This document shows, piece after piece, positions 33,401 to 40,690 of a stretch of 57,060 nt of DNA. A program made the position numbers and the translations under genes. Under the pieces are notes generated by a model. That model saw only the letters and a program-made list of their open reading frames with translations. It was not told the DNA's origin and made no database searches. Numbering within the stretch: position 1 is the first letter of the stretch; the number at the start of each line of letters is the position of its first letter. The stretch is taken from contig DAOVTB010000007.1 in NCBI GenBank assembly GCA_030633305.1, forward strand, positions 1 to 57,060. Direction: 5' to 3'. The DNA is from Candidatus Muiribacteriota bacterium. Its GTDB lineage: Bacteria; Muiribacteriota; DAOVTB01.

Positions 33401-33533
33401 TTTTATCTACTGAGATCAATGGAAGAAGTTCACGTCCCATAGTAAAGTAAAAATACAACCCTGCAATCAAGACTAAAATGATTATCATATTGGTTAAAAC
33501 AGGTTGTTTGACTGAAAATTTAGCTATACTCAT
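30447..33533 (-). CDS. RND efflux transporter, AcrB/MexB-type
   Basis: The 1028-aa inner-membrane proton antiporter is of HAE1/AcrB type. It starts MSIAKFSVKQPVLTNMIIILVLIAGLYFY (TM1), has the periplasmic porter region TVYPGATSEEIEKLITQPIEEEI, then TM2-6 with MLSLFGMIVVLGMIVDDAIVICENFFR (the paired Asp of the proton relay in TM4), the second porter domain, and TM8-12. The cargo is unknown: drugs, lipids or export of cell products. It is the last gene of the tolC-adaptor-RND operon, 3 bp behind the adaptor. The periodic repeat follows its stop. Confidence 0.95.
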   Translation of the reverse strand: MSIAKFSVKQPVLTNMIIILVLIAGLYFYFTMGRELLPLISVDKIVISTVYPGATSEEIEKLITQPIEEEISGIDGIDDIISVSYEGMSTIVIDVLDGFDIYRVEQDIKSEVDKIRSLLPDDAEDPYIKEIKVEFPVCTVTVSGEVSEKTLRTYAKRAKDQLKNISGVGTINLVGYRDREIWVELDREKLIQNNLPISSVISAIRRKNLNLPGGRLKTREGEFLIRTLGEISTDRDIAEIVLKSSNGISNLFVGDVANIRNDFEERNSLSKVNGNFAINLDIEKRKNGDTIGMVVATRKIIKKLQESFPPSIKLNVINDRSIHIKDRIDLMQTNGLSGLILVLISLCLLLNFQMAFWTAIGIPFAFLGTFILMKTLGISINMLSLFGMIVVLGMIVDDAIVICENFFRYLEMGYSPKDAAIIGTEEVMWPVIAAVSTTIAAFAPLFFLPGVMGKFMSNIPVIIVLALCCSLVEALFILPSHLADFVRPLKVEKCGSRKTRWYDKYFDFYEITMVKVLKMRYLVIVLLLVAAVIAGFTASRMKFVLFGKVDMGIFMVNMEAFSDSSLEDTEKQVRTVEKFIADNIDKKYIKTVTTRIGMYMLSHSMERGDNKASVIVELDIEEMNGKTDTLKIINDLKTKSKKINGFIYFNILLARGGPPVGDAISYRFKGEDIKVLKLLARRAMEYLKTLPGVVELSDDFPEGKSEIVVELDEEKAKSLGVDVLTVAQTLRACVAGEVASSIRTGDEEIKIRVIFDEKWRNEKKDVLNMPIITQSGKHILLNDIAGIKIVKGIQKLSRHNQESTITVTGDIIRSKNTSMKVMKEFKKKIPEIFSGYPDYRAEFGGEADDTKESMKGLLYALCFAGLVIYMILGTQFQSFIHPITIMATVPFGFIGVIFGFFVSGQSLGLLSLIGVVALSGIVVNDSLVLLDFVLRLKEKEKDMEIKEVVAKAGRIRIRPIILTSITTIFGLLPMCLATTGQAAFLAPMAQSLAWGLTFSTILTLIVIPCVYLVMEDIKRVSRKILRLK

Positions 33534-33536
33534 AAA

Positions 33537-35000
33537 TTATTCTTTTGCCTTACCAGATATTAACATTACGGTTTCACCGCCAAGTAAAACATCTTTCCCC
33601 TCATTTACAATTTGATCTCCCTCATTCAGACTTCCAGGCATAACCTCTACAAAATCATCATTACTAAAACCAAGTTTAATTTTTACTTTCTCTGCAACAT
33701 AGTTAACAGAATCATTCTTCTTAGCAACAAGTCGATAAACATAATGCTGATCGTCATTGTATACAATTATTTTTTTGGGAAGCACTAAAACATTATCCTT
33801 TTTATCAATTATTACATCAGCTCTACAGAATTCTCCTTCAGAAAGCAGGATGCCTTGCGAAGATTTGAAATCTGAAAAAGCAGTATAACGTCCTGTTTCA
33901 CGATCTTTATGAGGAATAAGCCTGTTTAATTTGCACTTAATTTTTATACCTCTATATGGAAAAAAAACATCTACACTCATACCTGTACTTAATTTAGCAA
34001 AACTTTTTTCACCTACTACAAACTCCAGTTCACACTGGTCAACGCTGGCAAGTATAAACAGACTTTTCTGCGGTGAGACCATCTCCCCAGGACCAACTGC
34101 TCTATCAGAAAGAACGCCATCAAAGGGAGCTTTCAAAAGTGTATCTTTTATTTTTTCATCAACTTCAGAAATCCTGTTCTCAAATTCTTTCACAGATAAT
34201 TCAAGACCTTCGATATCAAATTCCATTGCCTTTAGATTTTCTTCATCGAGTTTCAAATTGCTGAGTTTTATCTTTGAAATATCCAAAGAAATTTTCCCCG
34301 TTTTCTTATCCTCAACTCTACTACCTTTTTTCAACAGATTATTGCGGGCTTTCGTTGCAAAATACTGCGATTTTGCTGAAATCAGTTGTGAGTTAGCTTC
34401 ATCAAAGGCCTGTGAAGATACAGATTTTTTCTTGTATAGATTGTTTATCCTGGTAAAATTTTTCTTAGCGTTGCCATAAAGAGCATCAGCTTTTTTTAGA
34501 TTTTCCTCCATCTCAACAAGTTCCTCAGAACGTGCACCTCTGTTTAATTTTAATAATCCCTGTTTTCTAAGATCTACTTCATAGTCAGAAATTTGCAGAT
34601 TATTCTGGTACTGTTTTTTCTTCATTTCATAGATCATTCGCTGCTTTTTGAGAGTCGTGTTTGTTTTATCACATTGGAGTTCCAGACCTTTTTTCTGAAT
34701 AAGAAGGTATTTATCATCGGTCTTGAGAATAACGTCACCTTTTTTTACTTTTTCTCCCTCAAATTTTGAGACACTAAGAACTTCACCACTATTTTTTGAT
34801 ATAAGGGGTATCTTGTATTTAAACCGTGACTGGCCAGTCAAATAGATTCGTTTTTCCAAAGTCGTTTGTATTACTTTGATAGATGAAACACTGACACTTT
34901 TTTGATCTGATTTTTCCTTTTTAAACTTATCCTGACTACCAGTTAAACCAGAAGGCATAAAAATATTGAATAAAAATAATATGATCAGTATTCTTTTCAT
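33537..35000 (-). CDS. periplasmic adaptor (HlyD/MFP family) of the RND pump
   Basis: The 487-aa protein has a signal peptide (MKRILIILFLFNIFMPSGLTG), a split lipoyl/barrel-sandwich domain (IPLISKNSGEVLSVSKFEGEKVKKGDVIL and LLKAPFDGVLSDRAVGPGEMVSP), a long coiled-coil hairpin between them (~90-270), a beta-barrel, and a membrane-proximal domain. It is longer than usual (AcrA is ~400) because of the extended hairpin. It links the RND pump to the TolC-like channel. Its start overlaps the stop of the TolC gene by ATGA, so translation is coupled. Confidence 0.93.
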   Translation of the reverse strand: MKRILIILFLFNIFMPSGLTGSQDKFKKEKSDQKSVSVSSIKVIQTTLEKRIYLTGQSRFKYKIPLISKNSGEVLSVSKFEGEKVKKGDVILKTDDKYLLIQKKGLELQCDKTNTTLKKQRMIYEMKKKQYQNNLQISDYEVDLRKQGLLKLNRGARSEELVEMEENLKKADALYGNAKKNFTRINNLYKKKSVSSQAFDEANSQLISAKSQYFATKARNNLLKKGSRVEDKKTGKISLDISKIKLSNLKLDEENLKAMEFDIEGLELSVKEFENRISEVDEKIKDTLLKAPFDGVLSDRAVGPGEMVSPQKSLFILASVDQCELEFVVGEKSFAKLSTGMSVDVFFPYRGIKIKCKLNRLIPHKDRETGRYTAFSDFKSSQGILLSEGEFCRADVIIDKKDNVLVLPKKIIVYNDDQHYVYRLVAKKNDSVNYVAEKVKIKLGFSNDDFVEVMPGSLNEGDQIVNEGKDVLLGGETVMLISGKAKE

Positions 35001-36289
35001 ATTTCAAGTTCCTTTCCTTGTGCATACCATTTTTCATAGCATGAAATATAGTAATCATAACGGGTATTTATCATTTTTGAACGAGTATCCGATTTCTGGG
35101 TTTCGGCTTCTGTAAGGTCCAGAACCGTAACCATTCCATTGAGATATTGATCTTTCATTATTTCATAATTTTCATTACTGAGTTTTATAGCATTTTCAAT
35201 GATTTTCAACCTGTCATTTGCCTCTTTCGCTTTAAGATGTTTGAAATATACCTGATGTGTTATCTGGTCCCTAAGATTATCTTTTTCTTTTTGAATTGCA
35301 ACTATTCCCTGTGCTGCACCCTTTATTCCATATCGGGTTTCACCAAAATCAAAAAATTTATATGCTAATTGAAGTGACGCGGTCCAGGTACTATTTGTAT
35401 CAGGATAAAATTCACTATCACTTTTGGTATATGTCGAAGAAAGATTAAGACTTGGCAGATTATCTGAAGAAACGATTTTTCTCTGGATTTCGGTTAAATG
35501 TTTTTGCTCATTCAAAATCTTATACTCATAACGCCTGTTATAGTCCATTTTTCCGGGAATATCAGAAAGTTTCAGTTCCAGCTTTATGTCTGCAGGATCA
35601 AATTTATGAAAAATTCCCCATCCAATAAGTTTATTCAGCTCCAGACATGCTATTGTATAATTATTATTAGCAATTATTACTTTCTCTTTTTCCTCGCTTA
35701 TAGCAAGTTCTCCTTTAAGAACATCCGTCCGTATTGTCAATCCACTGTTAAATCGATTCTGGATCATTTCAAACTGCAATTCAGACAGCTTAAGGTTTTC
35801 TTTTTCAAGATCATACAAAGCTTTTGCTTTTAGAATCTTTAAATATGCCAGAATTATCTGAAATTCGATCTCTTTCATTTGCATCTTGTATCGATACAAA
35901 GTAATTTTTTGTTGTACCAGAGACTGCCTGACCATCAAGGAAAATTTCCGGTTAAATACTGGTGTATTCATTGTATACGATGATGAATTCAGTGTTTGAT
36001 AAGATTGAAGCGTTCCCGTACCGGAACCAAAATTTGCAAACTGTGTTGAACTGAGATCCCTGTATTTCGTTCGAGAACGCTGACTGGATAATGAATAATT
36101 AAAATCAGGCAATAATAATCTAGTTGATTTCTTGTAATCATATACAGACTTCCTATATTCAGCTTTTCTAGCTTTTATTATAGGATTAAAACGCTGTGCT
36201 AGTTTCAAGGATTCCGAAAGTGTCAGTTTTTTACAATGTAAAAAGACAGAACATGTCAATAGAATAGAAATTATTAAAATTTTTTTCAT
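34997..36289 (-). CDS. TolC-family outer-membrane channel
   Basis: The 430-aa protein has a signal peptide (MKKILIISILLTCSVFLHC) and the TolC pattern of two homologous halves: LTLSESLKLAQRFNPIIKARKAEYRKSVYDYKKS and the later RFNSGLTIRTDVLKGELAISE and YLNGMVTVLDLTEAETQKSDTRSKMINTRYDYYISCYEW-like end. It forms the outer-membrane exit duct. It is the first gene of the exporter operon, and GAGGG precedes the ATG. The Cys near the signal-peptide end has His at -1, so lipidation is unlikely. Confidence 0.92.
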   Translation of the reverse strand: MKKILIISILLTCSVFLHCKKLTLSESLKLAQRFNPIIKARKAEYRKSVYDYKKSTRLLLPDFNYSLSSQRSRTKYRDLSSTQFANFGSGTGTLQSYQTLNSSSYTMNTPVFNRKFSLMVRQSLVQQKITLYRYKMQMKEIEFQIILAYLKILKAKALYDLEKENLKLSELQFEMIQNRFNSGLTIRTDVLKGELAISEEKEKVIIANNNYTIACLELNKLIGWGIFHKFDPADIKLELKLSDIPGKMDYNRRYEYKILNEQKHLTEIQRKIVSSDNLPSLNLSSTYTKSDSEFYPDTNSTWTASLQLAYKFFDFGETRYGIKGAAQGIVAIQKEKDNLRDQITHQVYFKHLKAKEANDRLKIIENAIKLSNENYEIMKDQYLNGMVTVLDLTEAETQKSDTRSKMINTRYDYYISCYEKWYAQGKELEI

Positions 36290-36406
36290 AAAACCCTCTG
36301 TTTTTTAAAGATTGTTAAGTATATCAATATAGTTTCCAATTTTCAACGAACAGTCATAGCACAACTGTGTTTAAATTATACATTTTACTACGAAGATAAA
36401 AAGTGA

Positions 36407-36446
36407 GTTGCATAAAAATTCAAAATTCGCTCATGCAACACGCAGG
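36407..36446 (-). repeat. miniature form of the structured element (copy G)
   Basis: Minus strand: CCTGCGTGTTGCATGAGCGAATTTTGAATTTTTATGCAAC. The conserved GAGCGAATTTTGAATTTTT block is enclosed directly by GTTGCAT/ATGCAAC, so the core hairpin is deleted and a new stem closes it. It lies between divergent tolC and the pilin-like gene, not after a stop codon. Confidence 0.6.
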
Positions 36447-36530
36447 GTTAAAAATAATTATAATATTTCTATAACATATTTGATTTTTTGTGATAGAATA
36501 TTATTGATTATGTTGACAACAAGGAAAGAA

Positions 36531-36941
36531 ATGAAGTTTAGAATAAAACGAAATGCTTTTACATTGATAGAGCTTATGATTGTTATCGCAATTATTGGTG
36601 TACTTGCAGCGATTGCGTTACCTAATTTTCGAAAAGCTCAATTTAAAGCAAAAAGCGTTGCATGTATAGAAACACTTAAAGGCATCGAAACAGCTCTAGA
36701 GATGTATATGATTGATTTTCCGCCGGATGGAATTCCAGTGGTAATGAATCTTACAAATGATCCTTTCCTTGCCTTTTTGCAAAAAAATTCTTATTACAAA
36801 AGTGTACCTCCAAAATGTGGACTTGGTGGTAGATATCAAATCCAACCAACCGTTCCAACTGGCAGTGGTGTAAATCTTGGTGTATATCATGTAGAATGTA
36901 CTTTTCACGGAACCCTGTCTCAGAACCTCGGCGGAAAATAG
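36531..36941 (+). CDS. type II secretion/type IV pilin-like pseudopilin
   Basis: The 136-aa start at ATG 36531 is chosen because AAGGAAAG precedes it; the longer track ORF includes translated repeat. A short basic leader MKFRIKRNA is followed by FTLIELMIVIAIIGVLAAIALPNF, the prepilin peptidase site and N-terminal helix. The -1 residue is Ala rather than the usual Gly. The C-terminal domain carries a Cys pair motif KCGLGGRYQIQ...YHVECTFHG, also present in the next gene. No prepilin peptidase or secretion ATPase is nearby. Confidence 0.9.
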   Translation: MKFRIKRNAFTLIELMIVIAIIGVLAAIALPNFRKAQFKAKSVACIETLKGIETALEMYMIDFPPDGIPVVMNLTNDPFLAFLQKNSYYKSVPPKCGLGGRYQIQPTVPTGSGVNLGVYHVECTFHGTLSQNLGGK

Positions 36942-36970
36942 CCGATATCATATTTCCCTGTGTATCTAAT

Positions 36971-38665
36971 ATGAAAAAAATAATTATTCTTTTATTAATT
37001 CTCTTTGCTAATATCCTGCTTTTTTCACAAACTATCAGGAACGAAGAAGCAATGTACTGGTTTAATAATGGTAAATATTTTTTTGAAAGAAAAAAAGACT
37101 ATTTCAAAGCTTATCAGTGTTTTATAAAAGCAAAAGAACTTATTGGAGACAACCTGAAAATACAGAAATATATCAGGGATATTGAAAAAAAACTTAATAT
37201 AACCCAGGATGTAAACTTAATAAACATTGAAAATAGCGAACAGTTTGTTAGGCAAGCGATGTATCAGTACAAAACAAATAAAAATACAACTAAAGCTCTT
37301 CTCCTCCTGGAAAAATCATTGATCCATAACCCCAACAATGAAACCGCAAAAAACCTTATGGAAAAGATAAAGACAACAGTAGATTATGATTTAAAAAAAC
37401 AAATTCGTGCTGAAAAAAAAACTGATACACTGAAGGAATTTTACAAATTAATTATCGATAAAAAACATCATGACGCAATTGATTTTGCCTCTAAGCATTT
37501 CAAGGAACTGAAAATAAAACCTGCATTTTTAATCATATACTCTCATCTCCTGGCTTTTACACTTGATCACAAAGACTACATGAAAAACATTGCTCCACTT
37601 ATTACTGAACTTATCTCCATTTTACAGGAACGTTCTTTTTCAAAACTGATCAAAGTTGAATTATTTGATCTCTATGAGCGTCTTCGTCTTCAAAAAGCAG
37701 TTTTTGAATTTAACAATGACATTTCTATTATGAAAAGGTCTATTGATCAGGACATTCTTTCGATACTTTCTGATAACATTTCTATTGACTTTGCTCCACC
37801 TGAGCCAATGACTATACTTGATATGGATAAACTCCAGAAATTTGATTTTTTGAAATCAATTCCAATATGTATTAAAAATGGTATGTTTTATCTGAATGAA
37901 AAAAATAATGTTGAATGTTCATACCATGGACTTAGTCGAGATACAGCAATTCTTGAGAAAATACTTAACAATCCTGATAAAAAATATCTTGATTTCTATT
38001 ATGAAAAGAAAAAGATTTCTGAAATAGAAATTACTCCGTTTATTAAATCAATTGATCTTGGTAGAAAATTCGAAAAAGATGGTAATCTTCTATTAAATCA
38101 GGACAAATTTAAAGCAGCTGGCGAAAAATTCGAAAAGGCGTTACAGGTTTCTGGCCTTGCGATTTATTATTTTTTTATTGGAAAATGTCAATACAAACTC
38201 AAGGATTATGTAAAAGCAGAGAAAAACTTTAGAGAATTTGAATCAAGAGTTGGAAAAAATCCTGATCTTTATGAATTACTTGCAATGACATATCTGCATC
38301 TTAGTAAATTTCCAGAAGCACTTGAATATTTCATGAAGTTAATGCCATATCGAAAAGATAATTCAGATTTCATGCTTCAAATGGGGAATCTTCATAATAA
38401 ACTAAAGCAAATTGATAACGCTGTATTTTATTTTCAAAAATCCGCAGAATTGAATCAGCAGGATTTCCTTCCTCATTATAAGATAGGATTAATATATTTA
38501 AAAGAAAAGAATTTTAATCGGGCACATCATTATTTCATGCTTGCCCTTGAAAGATTAAATATTGATACTGCCATCTATAAAAGAATTGAAAAAATTATCC
38601 AGAATCTTAACAAGCTAATAAAAAAAGAGAATAAGCTGAATGACAGAAAAATTGAGCTTTATTGA
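36971..38665 (+). CDS. exported TPR protein with a pilin-type C..C-HG motif
   Basis: I start it at ATG 36971 (564 aa); it begins with a signal peptide (MKKIIILLLILFANILLFSQT). N-terminal TPR-like helices (~25-110) precede a helical middle. At ~296-320 the segment ICIKNGMFYLNEKNNVECSYHG repeats the motif of the upstream pseudopilin (KCGLGGRY...VECTFHG). C-terminal TPRs follow at ~360-540 (AGEKFEKALQVSG, AEKNFREFES, ALEYFMKLMPYR, AVFYFQKSAELNQ, AHHYFMLALERL). It is 29 bp behind the pilin-like gene and overlaps tatC by 26 nt. It is perhaps an assembly or scaffold partner of the pseudopilin. Confidence 0.8.
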   Translation: MKKIIILLLILFANILLFSQTIRNEEAMYWFNNGKYFFERKKDYFKAYQCFIKAKELIGDNLKIQKYIRDIEKKLNITQDVNLINIENSEQFVRQAMYQYKTNKNTTKALLLLEKSLIHNPNNETAKNLMEKIKTTVDYDLKKQIRAEKKTDTLKEFYKLIIDKKHHDAIDFASKHFKELKIKPAFLIIYSHLLAFTLDHKDYMKNIAPLITELISILQERSFSKLIKVELFDLYERLRLQKAVFEFNNDISIMKRSIDQDILSILSDNISIDFAPPEPMTILDMDKLQKFDFLKSIPICIKNGMFYLNEKNNVECSYHGLSRDTAILEKILNNPDKKYLDFYYEKKKISEIEITPFIKSIDLGRKFEKDGNLLLNQDKFKAAGEKFEKALQVSGLAIYYFFIGKCQYKLKDYVKAEKNFREFESRVGKNPDLYELLAMTYLHLSKFPEALEYFMKLMPYRKDNSDFMLQMGNLHNKLKQIDNAVFYFQKSAELNQQDFLPHYKIGLIYLKEKNFNRAHHYFMLALERLNIDTAIYKRIEKIIQNLNKLIKKENKLNDRKIELY

Positions 38666-39383
38666 TCATATTGATGAATTCAGAAGCAGAATAATCTTCT
38701 CTTTTAGTTTTTTCATACTTTTTTTTATCCTGTCTATCATTTATTATAATCAACTGCTTTCTATCTGCATGAATCCTCTGCGCAATATCAAAGATATAAG
38801 TTTTGTTTTTATTTCCCCTCTGGAACCCTTCTTAACAAAGATGAAATTATGTTTTTTTTCCGCACTAATATTGAATGTTCCTATTATTATGTATCATGTA
38901 ACAGCGTATATTCTTCCAGCCCTAAAATCAAATGAAAAAAAATATTTACTCTTCATGTTTCCACCAGTACTGGTTCTGTTCACAACAGGTGTCATTCTCA
39001 CATATTACATCATCATGCCAGTCGGGGTTTATTTTCTGATATCATCATCGGGGCCAAACATAAAAGCAATGCTATCTATTTCAATGTATATTGATTTTTT
39101 CATCTGTTTTGAATTATTGATAGGAATACTTTTTAATATCCCTTTATTGATTCTTATTCTCGGGAAAATCGGTATAATTAAAAGAGAGTTTCTTGTCAGA
39201 CACAGAAAAGACGCTATCATTGCAATCTTTATTATAGGAGCTGTTTTGACACCGCCTGATTTTATCACTCAAATAGCAGTTGCAATACCTATGCTTTTTC
39301 TTTATGAACTTTCTGTTTTGCTGCTTAAAATTATGACCCCAAAAAAGAAAATTTCTCACCATGAAGGGCATGAAGTAAAATAA
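38640..39383 (+). CDS. tatC: Sec-independent protein translocase TatC
   Basis: The 247-aa inner-membrane core of the Tat pathway recognises twin-arginine signals. Six TM helices are visible with the N-terminal FIDHIDEFRSRI (family FxxHLxELRxR) and the FISPLEPFLTKMKL loop; LTPPDFITQ is the TM5-6 loop signature. No tatA/B is adjacent. The start lies inside the TPR gene, suggesting translational coupling. The last residues, ISHHEGHEVK, are encoded by a CACCATGAAGGGCATGAAG periodic repeat, so the gene's natural end has been extended by repeat DNA. Confidence 0.93.
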   Translation: MTEKLSFIDHIDEFRSRIIFSFSFFILFFILSIIYYNQLLSICMNPLRNIKDISFVFISPLEPFLTKMKLCFFSALILNVPIIMYHVTAYILPALKSNEKKYLLFMFPPVLVLFTTGVILTYYIIMPVGVYFLISSSGPNIKAMLSISMYIDFFICFELLIGILFNIPLLILILGKIGIIKREFLVRHRKDAIIAIFIIGAVLTPPDFITQIAVAIPMLFLYELSVLLLKIMTPKKKISHHEGHEVK

Positions 39384-39439
39384 ATTTATCCTGTCTATTC
39401 CCCGATCAAGTCGAGTAATGAATCAATGCCATTAATAAA

Positions 39440-39464
39440 GGGCGGATTTGGAATCCGCCCCTAC
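39440..39464 (-). repeat. GTAG-type REP palindrome, GGGCGGAT type
   Basis: GGGCGGATTTGGAATCCGCCCCTAC; on the minus strand GTAG followed by a perfect palindrome. It lies between the convergent tatC and saccharopine-dehydrogenase-like genes. Confidence 0.8.
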
Positions 39465-39493
39465 AATTTTATTTGTACTTATTTATTGTTATC

Positions 39494-40657
39494 TCAAACT
39501 ATTTCGCATACATCAATTTTAAGTTCAATATCACGTTTTTCAAATTCTTTGAAAAAGATATCTCCTGAAATAGCCTTTTCCAAAGATACACAGCCTTTGT
39601 AGTCACCTTTAGTGATAATTATTGCAGTTGTTGACGCAGGATAAGCAGTTCCACGTTCCATTGCCGTAAATCCAGTTTTTTCATCCTCGCGATCAAACAT
39701 TCTGATTGTCATAAGAGATTTTTTTCCATTCATCATACCTTCTGCAAACATATACAAAACAATAATATCTTTTACATCTGGGTAATCAATATGTGGAAAA
39801 ATTAATTTTTTTAGAACTTCTCTAGGAATTATCTTCTGGCCATTCACATCAATTTCTTCAGTTGAAAAAAAACCAAGTTCCTTCAAAAAAGAAAGTTTTT
39901 CATAATGCCCTTTATATCTTAAGGTCTTATAATCTAGATTTTTAACTTTTCCTTCAAAACTCCACGGAGCTGTTGAAACACCCCCACTAGTTACTGCAGC
40001 TTCAAGATCTCCCAAAACTTCATCAGACATAAATTCCAATCCAGATAAAGTATCTACTTTATTAACTTTTCCATCTTTCAAAATGACAGCTTCCCCGCTG
40101 TACTCATTTATCAACCCATCAAGCGAAAAAACCTGCCTGTACTTAAACATTCCACATGGTTTTTCAGGAATTCCACCACATCTTAATTTAACAGTGTCTA
40201 CAGTATCAAATTTATCAACGGCATACCTTACCATTGTATTTCCTATTCCAGGCATTAACCCACAATCAGGAATAACACAGACTCCAGATTTTTCAGCTTC
40301 ATCATTTAAATTCAACTGTGAAAGAACAACATCAGTATTTCCGCCCAGATCAATCATATTGGCACCAGCTTTTATAGAAGCTTTGGTGACTCCAAGATTA
40401 TAGAAATATGGTACAGCACTGATTATTGTATCGAAACCATCAAATTCACGACTCATTGACTCAACATCTGAAACATCCATCTGTCTGGCTTCACATAATT
40501 TTATTTTTAATAAGCCATTGACTTTATCAGCAGCAATTTTAGAGATTGAAAGTTCTCTATCCCATAGAATTATTTTTTCAGCATCACCAAAAACACCTAG
40601 ATCATATGCAATCGCTTTACCTTGACAGCCAGCTCCAACTATTCCATAGTTATACAT
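39494..40657 (-). CDS. saccharopine dehydrogenase/lysine-6-dehydrogenase-like oxidoreductase
   Basis: The 387-aa protein has an N-terminal Rossmann motif GIVGAGCQGKAIAYDLG (GxGxxG-like), DTIISAVPYFYN, AGANMIDLGGNTDVV and DCGLMPGIGNTMVRYAVD, the typical order in saccharopine-dehydrogenase-family proteins; the C-terminal domain has ERGTAYPASTTAIII. It is probably an NAD(P)-dependent amino-acid oxidoreductase in lysine metabolism. The true substrate is uncertain, since the family also includes L-lysine 6-dehydrogenase and carboxynorspermidine synthase. AAGGAG precedes the ATG. It is 33 bp behind the HEAT-like gene, probably the last gene of that operon. Confidence 0.85.
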   Translation of the reverse strand: MYNYGIVGAGCQGKAIAYDLGVFGDAEKIILWDRELSISKIAADKVNGLLKIKLCEARQMDVSDVESMSREFDGFDTIISAVPYFYNLGVTKASIKAGANMIDLGGNTDVVLSQLNLNDEAEKSGVCVIPDCGLMPGIGNTMVRYAVDKFDTVDTVKLRCGGIPEKPCGMFKYRQVFSLDGLINEYSGEAVILKDGKVNKVDTLSGLEFMSDEVLGDLEAAVTSGGVSTAPWSFEGKVKNLDYKTLRYKGHYEKLSFLKELGFFSTEEIDVNGQKIIPREVLKKLIFPHIDYPDVKDIIVLYMFAEGMMNGKKSLMTIRMFDREDEKTGFTAMERGTAYPASTTAIIITKGDYKGCVSLEKAISGDIFFKEFEKRDIELKIDVCEIV

Positions 40658-40690
40658 CTTAAAATCTCCTTAAGTTAATTCAATATTTCT

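Noticed and set aside
33931-34479. 182-aa plus-strand ORF
   Set aside because: Antisense shadow of the adaptor gene; Ser/Phe-rich as expected from the complement of Lys/Glu codons.
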